From the NCBI GenBank assembly GCA_003576905.1, contig QEVG01000007.1, positions 62,001 through 126,000 of the forward strand: a stretch of 64,000 bases of DNA, written 5' to 3'. The position numbers and the translations under genes are program-made. This DNA comes from Planctomycetota bacterium. GTDB taxonomy: Bacteria; Planctomycetota; Phycisphaerae; UBA1845; UTPLA1. This document shows, piece after piece, positions 35,275 through 43,581 of the stretch. A model generated the notes under the pieces. That model saw nothing but the letters and a program-made list of their open reading frames with translations, did no database searches and was not told the origin of the DNA. Position 1 is the first letter of the stretch. Each line of letters starts with the position of its first letter.

Positions 35275-36312
35275 TCAGCAGATTCGCGGCAGCTCTTCCC
35301 CGTAGGGACGTTGAACGATTCGGCGGCCGCCCGCGCGCGTCCGCAGTTCCACCAGCGGCGGCTCGGCGTCGGTTACGCGCCCGACGATCGCGGCCTCCCG
35401 GCCCAGCGGGTGGTCCTGCATCGCCTTGATCGCCTTCGCCGCGTCTTCCCGGCGCACCACGCAAACCAGTTTGCCTTCGTTGGCCACCGTCAGTGGATCG
35501 AGCCCGAGCATCTCCGCCGCGTGACGCGCCGTCGGCGAAATCGGTATCGCCGCCTCGTTGATCTCAATGCTGTACCCCGATCGCAAACACATATCCGCGA
35601 GCACGCCCGCCACGCCGCCGCGCGTCGGATCGCGCATGAACTTCACGTCCGCTCCGCTCGCCGAAAGCGCCGAGATCAGGTCCGCCAGCGGCGCCGCGTC
35701 GCTCCGCAGGTCGGAGTCGAACGCGATTCCCGCCCGCACCGACATGATCGTCAGCCCGTGGTCGGCGATCCGCCCGCTGAACAGAATCACGTCACCGGAC
35801 TCCACCCGCTCGGTCCCCAGCCGCAAGCCGGGTCGCAGACGGCCGATTCCCGCGGTGTTTAGGAACAATCCTTCATTCCCGCGGCGCTCGATCACTTTCG
35901 TGTCGCCGGTGACGATCGGCACCCGTGCCTCCCGGGCGGCCCTTGCGATGGACGCGACGACGCGGTCGAGCACGTCCAGCGAGAGCCCCTCCTCCATGAT
36001 GACGCCGAGCGAAAGCCCGAGCGGCTCCGCCCCCATGACCGCAAGGTCGTTTACCGTACCGCACACCGCGAGCCGACCGATGTCGCCCCCCGGAAACTCC
36101 AGCGGGGTCACGACATAGGAATCCGTGGTGAACACGACGCTCTGATCGGACCCGATCGGCACGATCGCACCGTCCGCCAGCGGCGCCAGCGCGGGATTGT
36201 TGATCCGGGGCAGGAAATGCGCCTCAATCAATTCCGAGGTCAGTTCGCCCCCGCCGCCGTGAGCCAGCATCACGCGATCCGAAACCCGGCTGGAGATGTG
36301 TGTCGCGGTCAT
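35275..36312 (-). CDS. hypE: Hydrogenase maturation protein HypE
   Basis: 345 residues from the ATG at 36312, preceded by GGAGG. It dehydrates the carbamoyl group on its C-terminal cysteine to make the cyanide ligand of the NiFe site. Seen: MLAHGGGGELTSELI, DSYVVTPLEFPGGDIGRLAVCGTVNDLAVMGA, MRDPTRGGVAGVL, and the terminal PRIC with the essential Cys. It overlaps hypD by four bases. Confidence 0.95.
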   Translation of the reverse strand: MTATHISSRVSDRVMLAHGGGGELTSELIEAHFLPRINNPALAPLADGAIVPIGSDQSVVFTTDSYVVTPLEFPGGDIGRLAVCGTVNDLAVMGAEPLGLSLGVIMEEGLSLDVLDRVVASIARAAREARVPIVTGDTKVIERRGNEGLFLNTAGIGRLRPGLRLGTERVESGDVILFSGRIADHGLTIMSVRAGIAFDSDLRSDAAPLADLISALSASGADVKFMRDPTRGGVAGVLADMCLRSGYSIEINEAAIPISPTARHAAEMLGLDPLTVANEGKLVCVVRREDAAKAIKAMQDHPLGREAAIVGRVTDAEPPLVELRTRAGGRRIVQRPYGEELPRIC

Positions 36313-37418
36313 GACCCACCTCCAATCCGCACGGCCGCGCGCCCGGCGCTTTGTCCGTTGTACTTGTACCATGCCGCGCACGTGCCCTCACTGCTCACCA
36401 TGCACGGCCCGACGGGCGACAGCGGTGTGCATCCGTTCGCGAAGAGGGGACATTCCCCCGGCTCGACAAGCCCTTGAATGACCTCGCCGCACCGGCACGC
36501 CGGATTGTCATCGTCCTCGCCCAGCGCGATTCCAAATCGCTCGATCGCATCGAAGCGCCGATAGGCCGGAGCCAGCTCGAGCCCGCTCGCGCTTATCTCC
36601 CCCAGGGCACGCCAGGGCGCATCCGCCTTGACAAACACCTGACACATCAGCCGCTGGGCGACCGCGTTGCCGGCATCCGAGACGACCGCCTGGTACACGT
36701 TCTCCAACCTTGCCTCCTCGCGCGATGCCTGGCGCACCAGGCGCGCCAGCCCCTCCAGCATCTGCGCCGGTTCGAAGCCCGCCACGACGCACGGCTTGCA
36801 ATAGACCTCGACGATGGGTCGATAGGCCTCGGCCCCGATGATCGTGCTGACGTGACCCGGACAGAGAAAGCCGTCCAGCCGTGTTTCGCCCGCGTCGAGC
36901 AGGGCGCGCATCGCCGGAACCACCCGCTTGTGGCACATCAGCACGGCAAAATTCTCCAGCCCCCGGCGCTCCGCCGTGATCACTGCGGCGGCCGTCGCCG
37001 GCGCGGTCGTCTCAAAGCCGACCGCAAGGAACACGACGGTCCTTTCCGGGCATTCCGCCGCGATATCCACCGCGGTCAGTGCAGACGTCACGACGCGGAT
37101 ATCCGCGCCGTCGGCCCGCGACGATTCCAGGCTCCCCGACCGGCCCGGCACGCGAAGCATGTCGCCATAGGTCGCAATGAGGACACGCGGCCCGCGCGCC
37201 AGCTCGATCGCGGCGTCAATGTGCCGTTGCGCCGTCACGCAGACGGGACACCCCGGACCGCTGATGAGCCGGATGTTGTCGGGAACGAGCGCCCGCAGGC
37301 CGTTTCGATAGAACGAGACCGTGTGCGTTCCGCACACCTCCATGAATCGAACGGTCCGACCCAGCCGCACCGCAGAGTCACCAAGTCCTTCGGCAATATC
37401 TTGCAGGCGCGGGGTCAT
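36309..37418 (-). CDS. hypD: Hydrogenase maturation protein HypD
   Basis: 369 residues. With HypC it assembles the Fe(CN)2CO unit. Seen: EVCGTHTVSFYRNGLR, LISGPGCPVCVTAQRHID, ETTAPATAAAV, LCPGHVSTIIGAEAYRPI and GFEPAQML, all HypD signatures, plus the C-terminal [4Fe-4S] cysteines (CRCGEVIQG... CPLF). It overlaps hypE and hypC by four bases each. Confidence 0.95.
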   Translation of the reverse strand: MTPRLQDIAEGLGDSAVRLGRTVRFMEVCGTHTVSFYRNGLRALVPDNIRLISGPGCPVCVTAQRHIDAAIELARGPRVLIATYGDMLRVPGRSGSLESSRADGADIRVVTSALTAVDIAAECPERTVVFLAVGFETTAPATAAAVITAERRGLENFAVLMCHKRVVPAMRALLDAGETRLDGFLCPGHVSTIIGAEAYRPIVEVYCKPCVVAGFEPAQMLEGLARLVRQASREEARLENVYQAVVSDAGNAVAQRLMCQVFVKADAPWRALGEISASGLELAPAYRRFDAIERFGIALGEDDDNPACRCGEVIQGLVEPGECPLFANGCTPLSPVGPCMVSSEGTCAAWYKYNGQSAGRAAVRIGGGS

Positions 37419-37678
37419 GACGAATCCGCCGTTCCAAGCTGCGGCTCAAGGGTCTCTGCCAATTCGGGGCCGTAGGACTGTTTCAGGTAGTCCCACGTCG
37501 TGAGCGCCTCGCTCTCGTCGATCGTCGCGATGCAGAAACCGGCGTGCACGAGGACCCATGCGCCGGGCCCTGCCTCCGGCGTCAGCACGCGGCACACCCG
37601 CAGGCGGTTTCCCTGCATGTCGACCAGGGCGTCATCATCCTGGCATTCGAGAATTCGCGCTGGAACGGCGAGGCACAT
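37415..37678 (-). CDS. hypC: Hydrogenase assembly chaperone HypC
   Basis: 87 residues starting MCLAVPARI; Cys2 is the conserved metal ligand after Met removal. Also seen: WVLVHAGFCIATIDESEA, the usual C-terminal signature. An ATGATG lets translation start one codon earlier, but Cys at position 2 favours this start. The hypF stop overlaps the start. Confidence 0.94.
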   Translation of the reverse strand: MCLAVPARILECQDDDALVDMQGNRLRVCRVLTPEAGPGAWVLVHAGFCIATIDESEALTTWDYLKQSYGPELAETLEPQLGTADSS

Positions 37679-38859
37679 CATCGGCCCCCTTCCAGCCGGG
37701 CCGTCGCCACGACCGCCTGGCCCAGTGCAATTCCGGCATCCCCCACGGGAGACCGCTCGGGCAGAAGCACGGCAAAGCGGCGCCTTTCCAGAAGCGCCCG
37801 TGTCTGGTCGCGCAGCAGCCGGTTCGCGAAACAGCCGCCGGAAAGCACGACCGTAGAGATCGCATTCCGCTCGGCGGAAATCTGCGCTGCGGCCGCAAGC
37901 ATTCGCGCCACCGTCTCGTGAAACCGCGCCGAGATCACCCGTGGGTCCTCCGCACGGGTGACATCCCGCACAATCGCCCGGATCATCGGCGCCAGCGACA
38001 TGAGCACGCCGTCGCGGCCGACCGTCGTCTGATACGGATAGGGGCTCACCGGCTCTGCCAGCGCGATGCGCTCCAGCGCCATCGCGGCCTGAGCCGGGCG
38101 GTCGTTGTGATCGCAAAGCCCGAGCAGAAAGCTCACGCCGTCGAATACGCGACCAAGGCTCGACGTGGGCGGCGCGTTGATCTCGGTGCGCGAAAGCCGG
38201 CGCATGACGTCCATCTGGTCGGCCGGAACGCGTTCAAACGGGGCGAGGTCCTCGCACCGGCCCACTGCCTGCTGCACCAGCGCGAACGCCGATCGCCAGG
38301 TGTCGATGGCGGCGGCGTCTCCGCCCAGCAGCGGGAAGTACTCCAGGTGCCCCGTGCGCAGGTACTCCGACGCCGTGCAGTACATGATCTCGCAGCCCCA
38401 GGCGGCGCCGTCGTCGCCGAAGCCGATCCCGTCGCAGCAGATTCCCAGCACCGGGCCCGGGTGCCGCCGCTCGGCCATCACGCTCGCGATGTGTGCGTGG
38501 TGATGCTGGACGGCGATCAGCGGCAGCCCGGCCTGCCGCGCGTAATGCGTTGAGAGATAAAGCGGGTGCAGATCGTGCGCGATCACCGCCGGCGAAAAGG
38601 ACGCGCTCCGCGCCGCCGCGTCAATCTGCGCGCGAAACGCGCGGTACACGCTTGGGTCCATCAGGTCGCCGACGGATCGGAAAAGCAATGCCCTGTCGCC
38701 TTCGCAGAAACAGGCTGATGATTGCCGCTCGGCCCCCACGGCCAGGATCGGCGCCGCCGACCTCCGCACAAGTTCAAATGTCTCGGCCTCTCCGATGCCG
38801 CGCACCTCAGGGGGGCCGGCGGCGGCTGCGGACACCGATTTGCGGACGGGACTGGACAT
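37678..38859 (-). CDS. hypF: HypF C-terminal (Kae1-like carbamoyltransferase) domain, stand-alone
   Basis: 393 residues, about half the normal HypF. Present: ILAVGAERQSSACF, the metal-binding HDLHPLYLSTHYA and QHHHAHIASV, GICCDGIGFGDDG, STVVLSGGCFANRLL and GDAGIALGQAVV, i.e. the full Kae1-like domain that moves the carbamoyl group to HypE. Missing: the acylphosphatase, zinc-finger and YrdC-like domains; no other frame in the window supplies them. GGAG precedes the ATG at 38859; an upstream ATG at 38916 falls inside the predicted RpoN promoter, so it is excluded. Confidence 0.85.
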   Translation of the reverse strand: MSSPVRKSVSAAAAGPPEVRGIGEAETFELVRRSAAPILAVGAERQSSACFCEGDRALLFRSVGDLMDPSVYRAFRAQIDAAARSASFSPAVIAHDLHPLYLSTHYARQAGLPLIAVQHHHAHIASVMAERRHPGPVLGICCDGIGFGDDGAAWGCEIMYCTASEYLRTGHLEYFPLLGGDAAAIDTWRSAFALVQQAVGRCEDLAPFERVPADQMDVMRRLSRTEINAPPTSSLGRVFDGVSFLLGLCDHNDRPAQAAMALERIALAEPVSPYPYQTTVGRDGVLMSLAPMIRAIVRDVTRAEDPRVISARFHETVARMLAAAAQISAERNAISTVVLSGGCFANRLLRDQTRALLERRRFAVLLPERSPVGDAGIALGQAVVATARLEGGR

Positions 38860-38911
38860 CGAACCCTGCTCCTGCGACGAAGGCGAAAACTTGGCCTCCG
38901 CAGGAGCGTGA

Positions 38912-38928
38912 TGCAAGATCGGTGCCAG
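38912..38928 (-). promoter_or_regulatory. RpoN promoter of the hypF-hypC-hypD-hypE genes
   Basis: The minus strand reads CTGGCACCGATCTTGCA: TGGCAC and TTGCA with GG-N10-GC spacing, the best sigma-54 match in the window. Transcription would begin near 38,901, about 42 bases before the hypF ATG. Confidence 0.75.
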
Positions 38929-38953
38929 GGCGCCCTACCGCCGCAAATCAAAC

Positions 38954-38965
38954 GTGCGGCCGCAC
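38954..38965. repeat. GTGCG palindrome upstream of the hypF promoter
   Basis: GTGCGGCCGCAC is a perfect 12-bp palindrome about 53-64 bases upstream of the predicted RpoN start. The half-site GTGCG recurs in the hydB upstream region, so it may bind the same regulator. Confidence 0.4.
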
Positions 38966-39230
38966 TACGACCGCTCGCGCCGCCGATTTCGGACCCCGTC
39001 TCCCGCCCGTGCGGAATAATCGCCCCGTCCCTGCGAAAAATCCCGTCACACCGATTCCTGAAATGTGATCGTTACCGCTCGATCAGGCAACCGGCTCCGC
39101 GCAGCCGCTGGCCCCCGACCCATGCAGTGACTTTGCAGAGCTGTGCCGTTTCCGTAAACTCCCGCCGGTTGAGCCGGGGATTTCATCCTTTTCGGTGCGA
39201 TTCGAAACTCCCTCGCGAAGGAGTGCGACA

Positions 39231-40583
39231 GTGATCAGTGTCAACACCGCGGACTTTGAGGTCGGCATCATCGGCGGAGGTCCGGCCGGCGCGGCGACCG
39301 CCGGCTATCTCGCCAAGGCGGGGATTCCGTGCATCGTCCTCGAACGGGAGCTCTTTCCCCGGCCGCACATCGGTGAGTCGTTCGTACCCGCCACTACGCG
39401 TGTCCTCCGCGAGCTGGACTTCATCGACGAAATGGAGCGCGCGAAGTTCCCCAAGAAGCTGGGCGCGGTGTGGACGGCGAGCGCGAAAGCGCCGACCTAT
39501 CACCACGACTGGGGCGAACTTCCGCCCGACAATTTCACCGACATCCGCTTTGAGGAGCGCCCGCAGGAGGGCGTGGACCGGCGCTACACCTACCACGTGG
39601 ACCGCGGCAAGTTCGACCTGCTCTTCCTTCAGCACGCGCACAAGCTGGGCGCGTCGGTCTACGAGGGTGTAAACGTCACCCATGTCGATCTCGAGGCCGA
39701 GCCTTTCCCGCGCATGTATTTCAAGATGGGCGCCAAGGAGATGTTTGTCTCCGTCAAGATGGTCATCGACGCGTCCGGCCGCGACACGCTCGTCGGCAAT
39801 CAGCTGCGCATCAAGATCAAGGACCCGGTCTTCAACCAGTTCGCGTTTCATACCTGGTTTGAAGGATTCGACCGTCGCGACCCGTCCCACCCCGACAAGG
39901 CCGACTACATCTTCATTCACTTCCTTCCGCTGACCAACTCGTGGATCTGGCAGATTCCGATCACCGACACGGTCACCAGCATCGGCATCGTCACCCAGCG
40001 CCAACACTTCCCCAAAACGCGCGAGGAGCGCGAAAAGTGGTTCTGGGATTGCATCCAGAACCGGCCCGACGTTTACGAACGCCTCCGAGAATCGGAACGC
40101 ATCCGCCCCTTCAAGGAGGAGGGCGACTACAGCTACGCCATGAAGCAGATCTGCGGCAATCGATGGGCGCTCGTGGGCGACGCCGGACGATTCGTCGATC
40201 CGATCTTCTCCAGCGGCGTCAGCATCGCCATGAACGGCGCGCGGCTCATTCAGGCCGATATCCGCCGCGCAGCCGAAATGGGCGACTACGCCAAGCCCAG
40301 TTTCGAAACCTTCGAGCGCACCATGCGCTGGGGCACGCGAAACTGGTACGACTTCATCACCATGTACTACCGGCTGAATGTGCTCTTCACCATGTTCATT
40401 CAGGACCCGCGCTACCGGCTCGACGTGCTCAAGCTCCTCCAGGGCGACGTCTGGGATGAGGAAACTCCCGAAGTCCTCCGCCACATGAAGGAAATCGTCA
40501 CCACCGTCGAACAGAACCCCAATCACGTCTGGCACAGGCTGCTGGGCGACCTCACCTGCAAGGAGTTCAAACCCTCGTTCTGA
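39231..40583 (+). CDS. Flavin-dependent halogenase-like oxidoreductase
   Basis: 450 residues from a GTG preceded by AAGGAG at 7 bases. FAD-binding GGGPAG (15-20), PHIGESFVP (46-53), a KKLGA segment (75-79) and WIWQIP (238-243). WxWxIP is the motif that marks flavin-dependent halogenases and separates them from monooxygenases; later GNRWALVGDAGRFVDPIFSSG binds FAD. The substrate is unknown. It precedes a condensation-domain protein by about 50 bases, suggesting a two-gene pathway to a small modified metabolite. A geranylgeranyl-reductase-like role is the alternative. Confidence 0.75.
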   Translation: MISVNTADFEVGIIGGGPAGAATAGYLAKAGIPCIVLERELFPRPHIGESFVPATTRVLRELDFIDEMERAKFPKKLGAVWTASAKAPTYHHDWGELPPDNFTDIRFEERPQEGVDRRYTYHVDRGKFDLLFLQHAHKLGASVYEGVNVTHVDLEAEPFPRMYFKMGAKEMFVSVKMVIDASGRDTLVGNQLRIKIKDPVFNQFAFHTWFEGFDRRDPSHPDKADYIFIHFLPLTNSWIWQIPITDTVTSIGIVTQRQHFPKTREEREKWFWDCIQNRPDVYERLRESERIRPFKEEGDYSYAMKQICGNRWALVGDAGRFVDPIFSSGVSIAMNGARLIQADIRRAAEMGDYAKPSFETFERTMRWGTRNWYDFITMYYRLNVLFTMFIQDPRYRLDVLKLLQGDVWDEETPEVLRHMKEIVTTVEQNPNHVWHRLLGDLTCKEFKPSF

Positions 40584-40632
40584 CGGACCCGGTGAGACGG
40601 CCCGCGACTCCGCTCCCGGCTCGGTGCCCCTC

Positions 40633-41973
40633 ATGCCGCAGGTCGACCGACAGACTCTCAACGCCGCCGACCGGCTCATGCTCGTCGCGCACAACGGCCT
40701 GCGCGGCGTCGGCCATGCCGGCTTTATCTGCCAGACCCACGCCTGGTTGACCGGAAGGGTCGACGCGCCGCGACTGCGCGCCGCCCTGGCCCGCCTGCAC
40801 CGCCGCTACCCCGTGATCACCTCCCGCCTCGAGGATGCCGGTGGAAGGTCAGTTCCCTGCTGGAGGTTTCGCCGCGACGCGCCGCCCACTCTTCACGAAT
40901 CGACCCGGGCCGAGTCCGGCGAGGCCGCCATCTGGGCTTATGCTGCGCGGCTGTTCGAGCAACCGCTCGATCTCGAACGCATGGATCCGATCTCGTTTCA
41001 CCTGCTTCATCTTCCCGACGACCGCGACGTGCTCGTCCTCGTCTTCAGCCACGTGCTCATGGACGGCAAGGCGCCGGAGTTCGCGCTCAAGGAACTCGAC
41101 CGCTTCTTTCATGAGGAGTCGCCGGATGATGACCCGCCGTCCGACTCCGAACCCGCCTCCGACGGCGACGAGATGGCCGCGCACCTGTACCGTTTCGACG
41201 CGCGACGCCGCCGCCGCGCGGCGTGGAACGTCATCAGGAGCCACATTCGCGTGCCGCAGCGCCCCGTGATCATGACGCCCCCGGAAATGAAGAACTGGCT
41301 CGGCAGTCCATACGGAATCTGCGTCCGCCGACTCGACGAAGCTCAAACGGATGTCCTTATGCAGCGCATCCGGAGGCTGTGTGGCTTTGCCAACCCCACG
41401 CCGGCGCTTGTCGCGGCGGCCTTCCGCGCCGTTGCCGCGCGGTCGCCCGTCAAGCAGACGGCGCGTTCGCTTTTTCAGACCGATCTGCCGCTCAACCTCC
41501 GCCCGCCCGGTCGCACGGAGCCCATCTTCCGAAACTTCATGTCCTTCGTGCAGATGAGCGCGCGGAAATCACACCTCGCCGACCGCGACGACGCCACGCG
41601 CATGTTCAACGCCCAGCTCCGTGACCAGATTCGCCGCGGCATCGACCTTGGCAACCTCCAGATGATGCATGTCATGGCTCCCCGTGCGAACATGCTCCGG
41701 AAACACATCATCGCCAGAATGAAGAACCAGCCCTTCACCCTCGGCTTCGGTTTCCTCGGACCCGTCGCTCCCGGGCTCAATCGGATCTTCGATCAGGATG
41801 TACGCTGGTTGTACAGCCTCAACTCCGCGATTTCGCCGCCGGGCGTCACGCTTCAGGCCAATCAGTCCGGAAACGGCCTGAACATCATGCTGACCTGGAT
41901 CGAGTCCGCCGTGCCCCGCGCCACCGCGGTTGAACTGGTCGACCGGGTCATTGACGACCTCACGCGCCCATGA
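40633..41973 (+). CDS. Condensation-domain-like acyltransferase
   Basis: 446 residues. It has the fold of NRPS condensation/PapA/alcohol-acetyltransferase proteins: an N-terminal half with the catalytic motif FSHVLMDG (His140, Asp144, Gly145) and a C-terminal half with the DLPLNLRPPGR and GFLGPVAP segments. It would join an acyl group to an alcohol or amine. No carrier protein or adenylation domain is nearby. The start is uncertain (GTG at 40624 or this ATG; no strong ribosome site). It probably forms an operon with the upstream flavoenzyme. Confidence 0.7.
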   Translation: MPQVDRQTLNAADRLMLVAHNGLRGVGHAGFICQTHAWLTGRVDAPRLRAALARLHRRYPVITSRLEDAGGRSVPCWRFRRDAPPTLHESTRAESGEAAIWAYAARLFEQPLDLERMDPISFHLLHLPDDRDVLVLVFSHVLMDGKAPEFALKELDRFFHEESPDDDPPSDSEPASDGDEMAAHLYRFDARRRRRAAWNVIRSHIRVPQRPVIMTPPEMKNWLGSPYGICVRRLDEAQTDVLMQRIRRLCGFANPTPALVAAAFRAVAARSPVKQTARSLFQTDLPLNLRPPGRTEPIFRNFMSFVQMSARKSHLADRDDATRMFNAQLRDQIRRGIDLGNLQMMHVMAPRANMLRKHIIARMKNQPFTLGFGFLGPVAPGLNRIFDQDVRWLYSLNSAISPPGVTLQANQSGNGLNIMLTWIESAVPRATAVELVDRVIDDLTRP

Positions 41974-42003
41974 TTCTTTCGCCCAAACGTCCCGGACCGT
42001 GAC

Positions 42004-42035
42004 GCCCGCACGGGTCCAGCTCCCGGGCCTTTTTA
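42004..42035 (+). terminator. Intrinsic terminator of the flavoenzyme/acyltransferase pair
   Basis: GCCCG (42004-42008) pairs with CGGGC (42024-42028), followed by CTTTTT, 30 bases after the acyltransferase stop. Confidence 0.55.
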
Positions 42036-42154
42036 TCAGACGCGCCGTTCGCGTCTTCAAGTCGCCCGGCCACTGGTGCGATCTTCCCTATTAAGCGCGC
42101 CGCGGTTCGACAGTCGGGGATTGTCGTCGTGGGCGGGCCATTCGAGGACATCCC

Positions 42155-43489
42155 ATGCCCACGTCCACGCAGCAGAAAGTCTCCCCCTCCACCGTGAACG
42201 GCCAGGTCGTCGTCAAAGACCTTTCCCACAAGGCCCACGAGACCAAACCCCCGGCCCACCATGTGAACTTCAACCGCATCACCGACGAGCAGTTCCAGGC
42301 CGCGGCGGATCACATGAAGCTCGAGCCTGACATCCAGATGCTCCTCCGCACGCCGTATCGCGAGCTGATCGTGCAGATTCCCGTCCGCATGGACGACGGG
42401 CATCTCGAACTCTTCCACGGCTATCGCGTGCAGCACAATGCCGTGCGCGGCCCGTACAAGGGCGGCCTGCGATTCCATCCCGAAGTCGACCTCAACGAGG
42501 TGCGCGGCCTGGCGGCGCTGATGACCTGGAAGACCGCCCTTGTAGATATCCCATTCGGCGGCGCCAAGGGCGGCGTCACCTGCGACCCGACGAGAATGTC
42601 GCGCCGCGAGCTTCAGACCCTGACACGCGGGCTGACCCAGAAGATCGACATGTGCCTCGGCGTGTATCGCGACATCGCCGCGCCCGATGTGAACACCAAC
42701 GCCCAGGTCATGGCCTGGATCATGGACGAATACGGCAAGAAGCACGGCTACACGCCCGCCATCGTCACCGGAAAGCCGGTGAACCTCGGCGGCAGCCTCG
42801 GCCGCGAAGCCGCCACGGGCCGCGGCACCATGATCATCACGCGCGAGGCGTGCAGGGCATTCGGTATCGACCTGAAAAAGTCCACGTTCGCGATACAGGG
42901 GTTTGGGAACGTCGGCTCCTGGACGGCCCGGCTCCTTCACGAACTGGGCGCGAAGATCGTCGCCGTCTCCGACGTGCACGGCGGCATTCACGATCCCCGC
43001 GGACTCGATATTCCCAGGGTGTGCGAACATCTAAAGTCGACGGGCAGTGTACGGGGCTTTCCGGGGGCGAAGGACGTATCTAATGCCGAATTGCTGACAC
43101 TCAAGGTGGATGTGCTCATCCCGGCGGCCCTGGGCGGAGCGATCGATCACCAGAACGCCGAGGCAATCGAGGCCAGGCTGATCATCGAAGCCGCCAATTC
43201 GCCCGTGACGCCCAAGGCCGACACGACCCTTCGCCGGCGCGGTATCGCGGTCGTGCCCGACATTCTCGTCAATGCGGGCGGCGTGACCGTGTCGTACTTC
43301 GAGTGGGTGCAGAACCTCCAGCAGATTCGCTGGGACGAGCCGCACGTGAACGCGGAACTCGAGAAGCGAATGCTCGCCGCCTGGCAGCAGGTGCATCGCA
43401 TCTCAACCGAGCAGAAGCTCCCCCTCCGCGTTGCGGCCTATGTCGTCGCACTCGAACGCGTCGCCGAGGCCACGCGACAGCGCGTGTGA
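42155..43489 (+). CDS. gdhA: Glutamate dehydrogenase (Glu/Leu/Phe/Val family)
   Basis: 444 residues. It interconverts glutamate with 2-oxoglutarate and ammonia. Seen: PYKGGLRFHPEV, the substrate lysine region WKTALVDIPFGGAKGGVTC, AAPDVNTNAQVMAWIMDEY, the nucleotide fold FAIQGFGNVGSWTARLL, and GGVTVSYFEWVQN. Length and motifs fit the hexameric short form. GAGGA precedes the ATG. It stands alone, between two terminators. Confidence 0.93.
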   Translation: MPTSTQQKVSPSTVNGQVVVKDLSHKAHETKPPAHHVNFNRITDEQFQAAADHMKLEPDIQMLLRTPYRELIVQIPVRMDDGHLELFHGYRVQHNAVRGPYKGGLRFHPEVDLNEVRGLAALMTWKTALVDIPFGGAKGGVTCDPTRMSRRELQTLTRGLTQKIDMCLGVYRDIAAPDVNTNAQVMAWIMDEYGKKHGYTPAIVTGKPVNLGGSLGREAATGRGTMIITREACRAFGIDLKKSTFAIQGFGNVGSWTARLLHELGAKIVAVSDVHGGIHDPRGLDIPRVCEHLKSTGSVRGFPGAKDVSNAELLTLKVDVLIPAALGGAIDHQNAEAIEARLIIEAANSPVTPKADTTLRRRGIAVVPDILVNAGGVTVSYFEWVQNLQQIRWDEPHVNAELEKRMLAAWQQVHRISTEQKLPLRVAAYVVALERVAEATRQRV

Positions 43490-43523
43490 CGCGCCGGCAG
43501 CAGAGTCAATCCGATGATTCGAC

Positions 43524-43559
43524 GGGGCGGTCGTCCTCAATGGACGACTGCCCCATTTT
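43524..43559. terminator. Bidirectional terminator between gdhA and the HAF protein
   Basis: GGGGC-GTCGTCC pairs with GGACGAC-GCCCC (one internal mismatch) around a TCAAT loop, followed by ATTTTC on the plus strand. The two genes converge here. Confidence 0.65.
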
Positions 43560-43581
43560 CATTGGAGAATATGACTTCATA

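Larger units (their letters stand above)
38860..39230. other. Divergent promoter region between hypF and the flavoenzyme gene
   Basis: These 371 bases hold the RpoN promoter of the hyp genes, a 12-bp palindrome and no gene. Promoters for the plus-strand flavoenzyme are presumably also here, but none was clear. Confidence 0.6.

Noticed and set aside
39183-40694. A 503-residue minus-strand open frame
   Set aside because: It is antisense to the flavoenzyme gene, whose FAD-binding and WxWxIP motifs are unmistakable.
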